Of a DNA stretch of 38,005 bases, positions 35,601 through 38,005 are shown piece after piece. The notes beneath the pieces were generated by a model. The model was not told the origin of the DNA. It made no database searches and saw only the letters and a list, made by a program, of their open reading frames with translations. Positions within the stretch are counted from its first letter, which is position 1. Every line of letters begins with the position of its first letter. The stretch is from Hepatocystis sp. ex Piliocolobus tephrosceles (Eukaryota; Apicomplexa; Aconoidasida; Haemosporida; Plasmodiidae). Position numbers and translations under genes: made by a program. Location of the stretch: assembly GCA_902459845.2 (NCBI GenBank), contig CABPSV020000058.1, forward strand, positions 1-38,005. The letters run 5' to 3'.

Positions 35601-37080
35601 TATTTACATATATACCTCCATAGTTACTATTTTCAATATTCCTATCACTTTTTTTTTTTTTGTGTGTTTTTTTTTTACAATTTAGTAAATAATTATCATT
35701 TAAATAATTATCATTTAAATAATTACCATTTAAATAATTACCATTTAAATAATTACCATTTAAATAATTACCATTTGAATATTTATCATTTGAATATTTA
35801 TCAGTTGAATATTTATCAGTTGAATATTTATCAGTTGAATACTTATCATTATTATATGTATTAGTATTATCCCAAGTGTTAGGACCACTAAATGTAGTAT
35901 GACAATTATCGTTAAGATCGTACATATCCAGATTCCATACATTTTGTTTATCATTGTTAAAATCACCAAAATCATCAAAATCGAAGATATCCTTTTTTTC
36001 ATTATTTTTTTCATTATTTTTTTCATTATTTTTTTCATTATTTTTTCCATTATTTTTTCCATTATTTTTTCCATTATTTTTTCCATTATTTTTTCCATTA
36101 TTTTTTCCATTATTATTTTGCATTAATTTTGTACTACTGCTATTATTATCATACTTATATGTTGACCCTACTCCTGTCTCGTCATAAATACGAAAATTAA
36201 TATCCCCAGATCCATTAATACCAACACTAGTATTAACATCATCCCTTTTAGATGAAACATCCTTAAGGTTACTACTATTTATAGTTTTATTACCATACAA
36301 ATCCCAATTATTTGTTAAATAGGAATTATTTAAATATGGTAATAATATTTGATATAATATATCAACATTATCTGCACTTGGAAAAATATATAAACGATAT
36401 AAACATAACCAAAAAAATGAATTTGTTAAATGATTTTTTTGTATATTTTTGATACAAACTATAACATCTCTTAATATAATTCCTACATTTTCTATTTCAT
36501 CCACTTTAAAGGCATGATATTGGGTACCATATATTGAATTATTTAAAACTGCAAAACTATATAAATTATTTTTCTTATGTATAATATATAATATTTTTAT
36601 TAACATTTTTTCTTTAGATAAATAAAAACCACCTGGTAATATTAAAAAATGATTTTCATTCAAATTTTCTACTTTATTAATAATATCTAAAATTAATGTA
36701 TATAAATTATTAACATCTAAATAACCATTTTTTCTATGATTATACGTATAATAAATAGCATATAATCTTAAAAATAAACTATAGTCACAATTATATAATT
36801 GTGTTTTAACAAAATTAAATACATCAGACATATTCCTATAATTTAAAGTATCATTTATTTTATTATTCTTATAACTTATTTTAACTAATAAATAATCTAT
36901 TAACTGAATAAACATACCAATATGATTACTGATGTTTATGCTCAAATTGTCAATTTCTTTATCATCCTTTTTATTTTTTACTGTTTCGTATACGTTATCT
37001 TTTGTGCTTATATTTAGGTCATAAAAATCTTCGCTTAAAAATTCTAACGAGTATGTGTTTTCCCAAATGTAGTTATTCAT
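14226..37080 (-). CDS. Giant DUF3638/DUF3645-family protein with SecA-like ATPase motifs (2 exons)
   Basis: Exon 1 is 37080-14628 and exon 2 is 14416-14226 (22453 + 191 nt, in phase), giving about 7547 residues. A P-loop MGGGKTT lies at 4519-4525 after [10 protein letters not shown] and QMI. LVTTPT and a Walker B-like [10 protein letters not shown] (DEID 4733-4736) follow; this is the DUF3638 layout. [15 protein letters not shown] (5254-5268), followed by [15 protein letters not shown], matches DUF3645. YSGTSND (5663-5669), [13 protein letters not shown] (5883-5895) and [10 protein letters not shown] (5917-5926) form the second lobe. A Vps62/DUF946-like stretch ([15 protein letters not shown]) lies at ~7340-7460. 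Databases often label this family ubiquitinyl hydrolase, but I see no protease signature. An ATP-driven motor is inferred. Fungal members are ~3000 residues; the excess is Asn/Lys/Ser-rich linkers and tandem repeats. The first ~4400 residues hold globular islands I cannot assign. No signal peptide is seen, so the protein is probably cytosolic or nuclear. Confidence 0.93.
14417..14627 (-). other. Last intron of the giant gene
   Basis: On the minus strand the donor is ATC|GTAAGC and the acceptor CACTTTTCAG|AAACG. Removing 211 nt joins HFY through a split Gln codon to TLNIKNYK. Without splicing, translation runs into an A-run giving poly-Lys and stops at 14575. The intron also contains imperfect copies of a GAATGCACGATC-type motif. 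Confidence 0.85.
16443..16600 (-). repeat. 21-bp in-frame repeat encoding (ITNNNNN)n
   Basis: About six copies of a 21-bp unit encode Ile-Thr plus five Asn, in the giant protein at about residues 6828-6880. The + strand shows a spurious Leu/Val ORF. It sits in a linker between predicted globular parts and has no likely catalytic role. Confidence 0.88.
17941..18034 (-). repeat. 6-bp in-frame repeat encoding (EK)n
   Basis: About fifteen Glu-Lys dipeptides at residues ~6350-6381 of the giant protein. Alternating opposite charges usually form a rigid single alpha-helix; that structure is inference. Confidence 0.88.
18799..18892 (-). repeat. Ser/Gly repeat (SSSG/SGSG)
   Basis: AGT/GGT triplets encode a flexible Ser-Gly linker at residues ~6063-6095. 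On the + strand it appears as a Thr-rich frame. Confidence 0.85.
19066..19155 (-). repeat. 18-bp in-frame repeat encoding (GSNGYM)n
   Basis: Five near-identical copies of an 18-bp unit at residues ~5976-6005, just after the QGVFRLR motif block and its following helix. Confidence 0.88.
20560..20740 (-). repeat. 15-bp in-frame repeat encoding (TNGSG/S)n
   Basis: About ten copies encoding Thr-Asn-Gly-Ser-Gly/Ser at residues ~5447-5507, in the large insert between the VPYIGKD and YSGTSND blocks of the motor. Confidence 0.87.
22278..22405 (-). repeat. 15-bp in-frame repeat encoding (HNINK/HNTNI)n
   Basis: About eight copies encoding His-Asn-rich pentapeptides at residues ~4892-4935, in the insert that follows the DEID box. 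Confidence 0.86.
24117..24287 (-). repeat. 15-bp in-frame repeat in two homogenised blocks (GCGKM then GGEKM)
   Basis: Five copies of Gly-Cys-Gly-Lys-Met (one with Ser for the first Gly) are followed by about six copies of Gly-Gly-Glu-Lys-Met, at residues ~4265-4322, about 200 residues before the P-loop. Confidence 0.88.
25127..25375 (-). repeat. 9-bp in-frame repeat encoding (TGX)n
   Basis: About 27 copies of Thr-Gly-X at residues ~3902-3985, where X is Met in the first block and Thr or Ile in the second. It is the longest tandem repeat in the window and is pure enough to be a length-polymorphic marker. Confidence 0.9.
25463..25566 (-). repeat. 15-bp in-frame repeat encoding (DGIAP)n
   Basis: Seven copies ([15 protein letters not shown] x4, then DGSMM) at residues ~3839-3873, only about 30 residues before the TGX tract. 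Confidence 0.87.
29731..29886 (-). repeat. Poly-Ser followed by 15-bp repeat encoding (VSGRS)n
   Basis: About 22 Ser codons (AGT/AGC) interrupted by one Asn run into five copies of Val-Ser-Gly-Arg-Ser, at residues ~2399-2450. A Lys-rich stretch just before it makes the linker basic, then neutral. Confidence 0.87.
34110..34172 (-). repeat. 12-bp in-frame repeat encoding (KYQQ)n
   Basis: Four to five copies of Lys-Tyr-Gln-Gln (degrading to KYQH/KRQH) at residues ~970-991, inside a basic insert of the N-terminal part. Confidence 0.84.
35690..35849 (-). repeat. 15/12-bp in-frame repeats encoding (DKYST)n and (NGNYL)n
   Basis: Six copies of Asp-Lys-Tyr-Ser-Thr/Asn pass into six copies of Asn-Gly/Asp-Asn-Tyr-Leu at residues ~411-464. 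The two units look like one ancestral 15-bp unit that diverged and was re-amplified. Confidence 0.86.
35994..36118 (-). repeat. 12-bp in-frame repeat encoding (NNGK)n/(NNEK)n
   Basis: Six copies of Asn-Asn-Gly-Lys, then four of Asn-Asn-Glu-Lys, at residues ~322-363. They differ by a GGA/GAA change within an otherwise identical unit. Confidence 0.87.
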
Positions 37081-38005
37081 TTTTAAGGCACTTTTTCAAG
37101 ATGGGGAAAATAAATAAAAAAAAAAAAAAAAAAAAAAAAACAGTATAATCAAGCGGGTTAGTCAACCGGACTAACCAACAGGAAGAGACAATCAGATTAT
37201 CCGATCAGATTATTCAACAGGAATAAACAACCGGACTATCCAACAATATTAGTTAACAAGATAAGCCAAAAAAAAAATAAAATAAAATAAAATAAAAATA
37301 GGTAAAACTTATATATAATAACAAAATGTTCTGTAAAATCAATCAATATAGCCAATAGTTATTTATATATAAAACCTTAAAAAAAACTGACATTTTTTTG
37401 TACTTTTAAAAAAAATATAATAATTATAAAAAAAACGTACATATGTGTTTACGTAATGCATACATACGTGTTAGGTTACATATATTGTGTTTTTTCATGT
37501 TTTTATATGTTTTTTTGTGTTTTTTTTTGCCGTGTTTTTTCATATTTTTTCATGTTTTGTTTTTCCGTGTTTTGCTGTGTTCTGTCCCGTTTTGCTGTGT
37601 TTTGTGTCCCGCTTTGCTCTGTTTTGTCTCGTTTTGTTACGTTCTGCTCTGCTTTGCTATGTTTTTATTTATTTTTTTTTGTTTTTAAAAAAGAACAGTT
37701 AAACTAAATAAACAAATTTGAATTTACGATTACGTGTTCGCTCGTGTTCAACAGTTTCACATAGATATATGTATGTGTATGTAAAAATATGCTTTACCTA
37801 AACGTTTATATTATACAAATATAACTGTGGAAACATGCTCTAACCATGTAATTGAAATAAAAATGTAAAAAAATTAACATAAAAATTAACATAAAAATTA
37901 ACATAAAAATTAACATAAAAATTAACATAAAAATTAACATAAAAATTAACATAAAAATTAACATAAAAATTAACATAAAAATTAACATAAAAATTAACAT
38001 AAAAA
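37081..38005. other. Upstream region of the giant gene
   Basis: The promoter/5' UTR of the giant gene should lie here. Features are an A-run (37116-37140), a less AT-rich stretch at 37141-37260 with repeated CAACCGGACTA/CAACAGGA-like motifs, a TGTTTT-rich pyrimidine/G stretch (37485-37680) and the terminal 12-bp repeat. The hydrophobic ORFs at 37443-37707 come from the TGTTTT composition and are not supported as genes. Confidence 0.55.
37863..38005. repeat. 12-bp tandem repeat (AAAAATTAACAT unit) at window edge
   Basis: About twelve nearly perfect copies of a 12-bp unit run to the last base, so the tract continues beyond the window. The minus-strand reading frame of repeated Met-Leu-Ile-Phe is an artefact. 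Confidence 0.9.

Noticed and set aside
37443..37707. Three overlapping Phe/Cys-rich ORFs
   Set aside because: Produced by TGTTTT-rich sequence in all three frames, which is a composition effect.
37806..38000. Met-Leu-Ile-Phe repeat ORF
   Set aside because: Reading of the 12-bp non-coding tandem repeat at the window edge.

Overview
The window is nuclear DNA of a malaria parasite (genus Plasmodium). It is extremely AT-rich, with poly(A)/poly(T) and TA tracts between genes, GTAAG/GTAAAA-type donors with T-rich acceptors, Asn/Lys-rich proteins, in-frame low-complexity tracts and a clearly apicomplexan 40S ribosomal protein S8. The composition argues against the GC-richer vivax/knowlesi type. I cannot name the species from sequence alone. 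From memory, P. falciparum also has an S8e gene close to a RAD3-type helicase on chromosome 14, so this looks like an ordinary syntenic chromosome-internal block rather than a subtelomere. I see no mobile element, tRNA, rRNA or CRISPR array.

Layout. 1-695: AT-rich upstream DNA starting inside an 11-bp tandem repeat. 696-1461 (+): a three-exon gene for a 132-residue protein with one C-terminal membrane segment. 1462-2628: convergent gap. 2629-5871 (-): a 1080-residue RAD3/XPD-family iron-sulfur helicase, most like RTEL1. 5872-8870: a long divergent intergenic region with several tandem repeats. 8871-9368 (+): a 165-residue very basic protein of unknown function. 9369-11954: intergenic. 11955-13291 (+): two-exon 40S ribosomal protein S8e (230 residues). 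13292-14225: convergent gap. 14226-37080 (-): a giant two-exon gene for a protein of about 7547 residues, filling 60% of the window. 37081-38005: its upstream DNA, ending in a 12-bp tandem repeat.

The giant protein is the main find. A P-loop (MGGGKTT), a DEID box, a [10 protein letters not shown]...SEF block, a YSGTSND block and a GQDIK...QGVFRLR block occur in the order expected of the DUF3638/DUF3645 family, a poorly characterised group of very large eukaryotic proteins. These motifs also resemble the ATPase core of SecA, suggesting a superfamily-2 type motor embedded in a huge low-complexity scaffold. A Vps62/DUF946-like IW-x-P segment lies near the C-terminus. The true C-terminus is encoded by a second exon (14226-14416) that a simple ORF scan misses.

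The genes do not form a pathway: they are a housekeeping ribosomal protein, a genome-maintenance helicase and three proteins of unknown role. At least thirteen in-frame tandem repeats inside the giant gene, and several non-coding ones outside it, show strong replication slippage across the locus.
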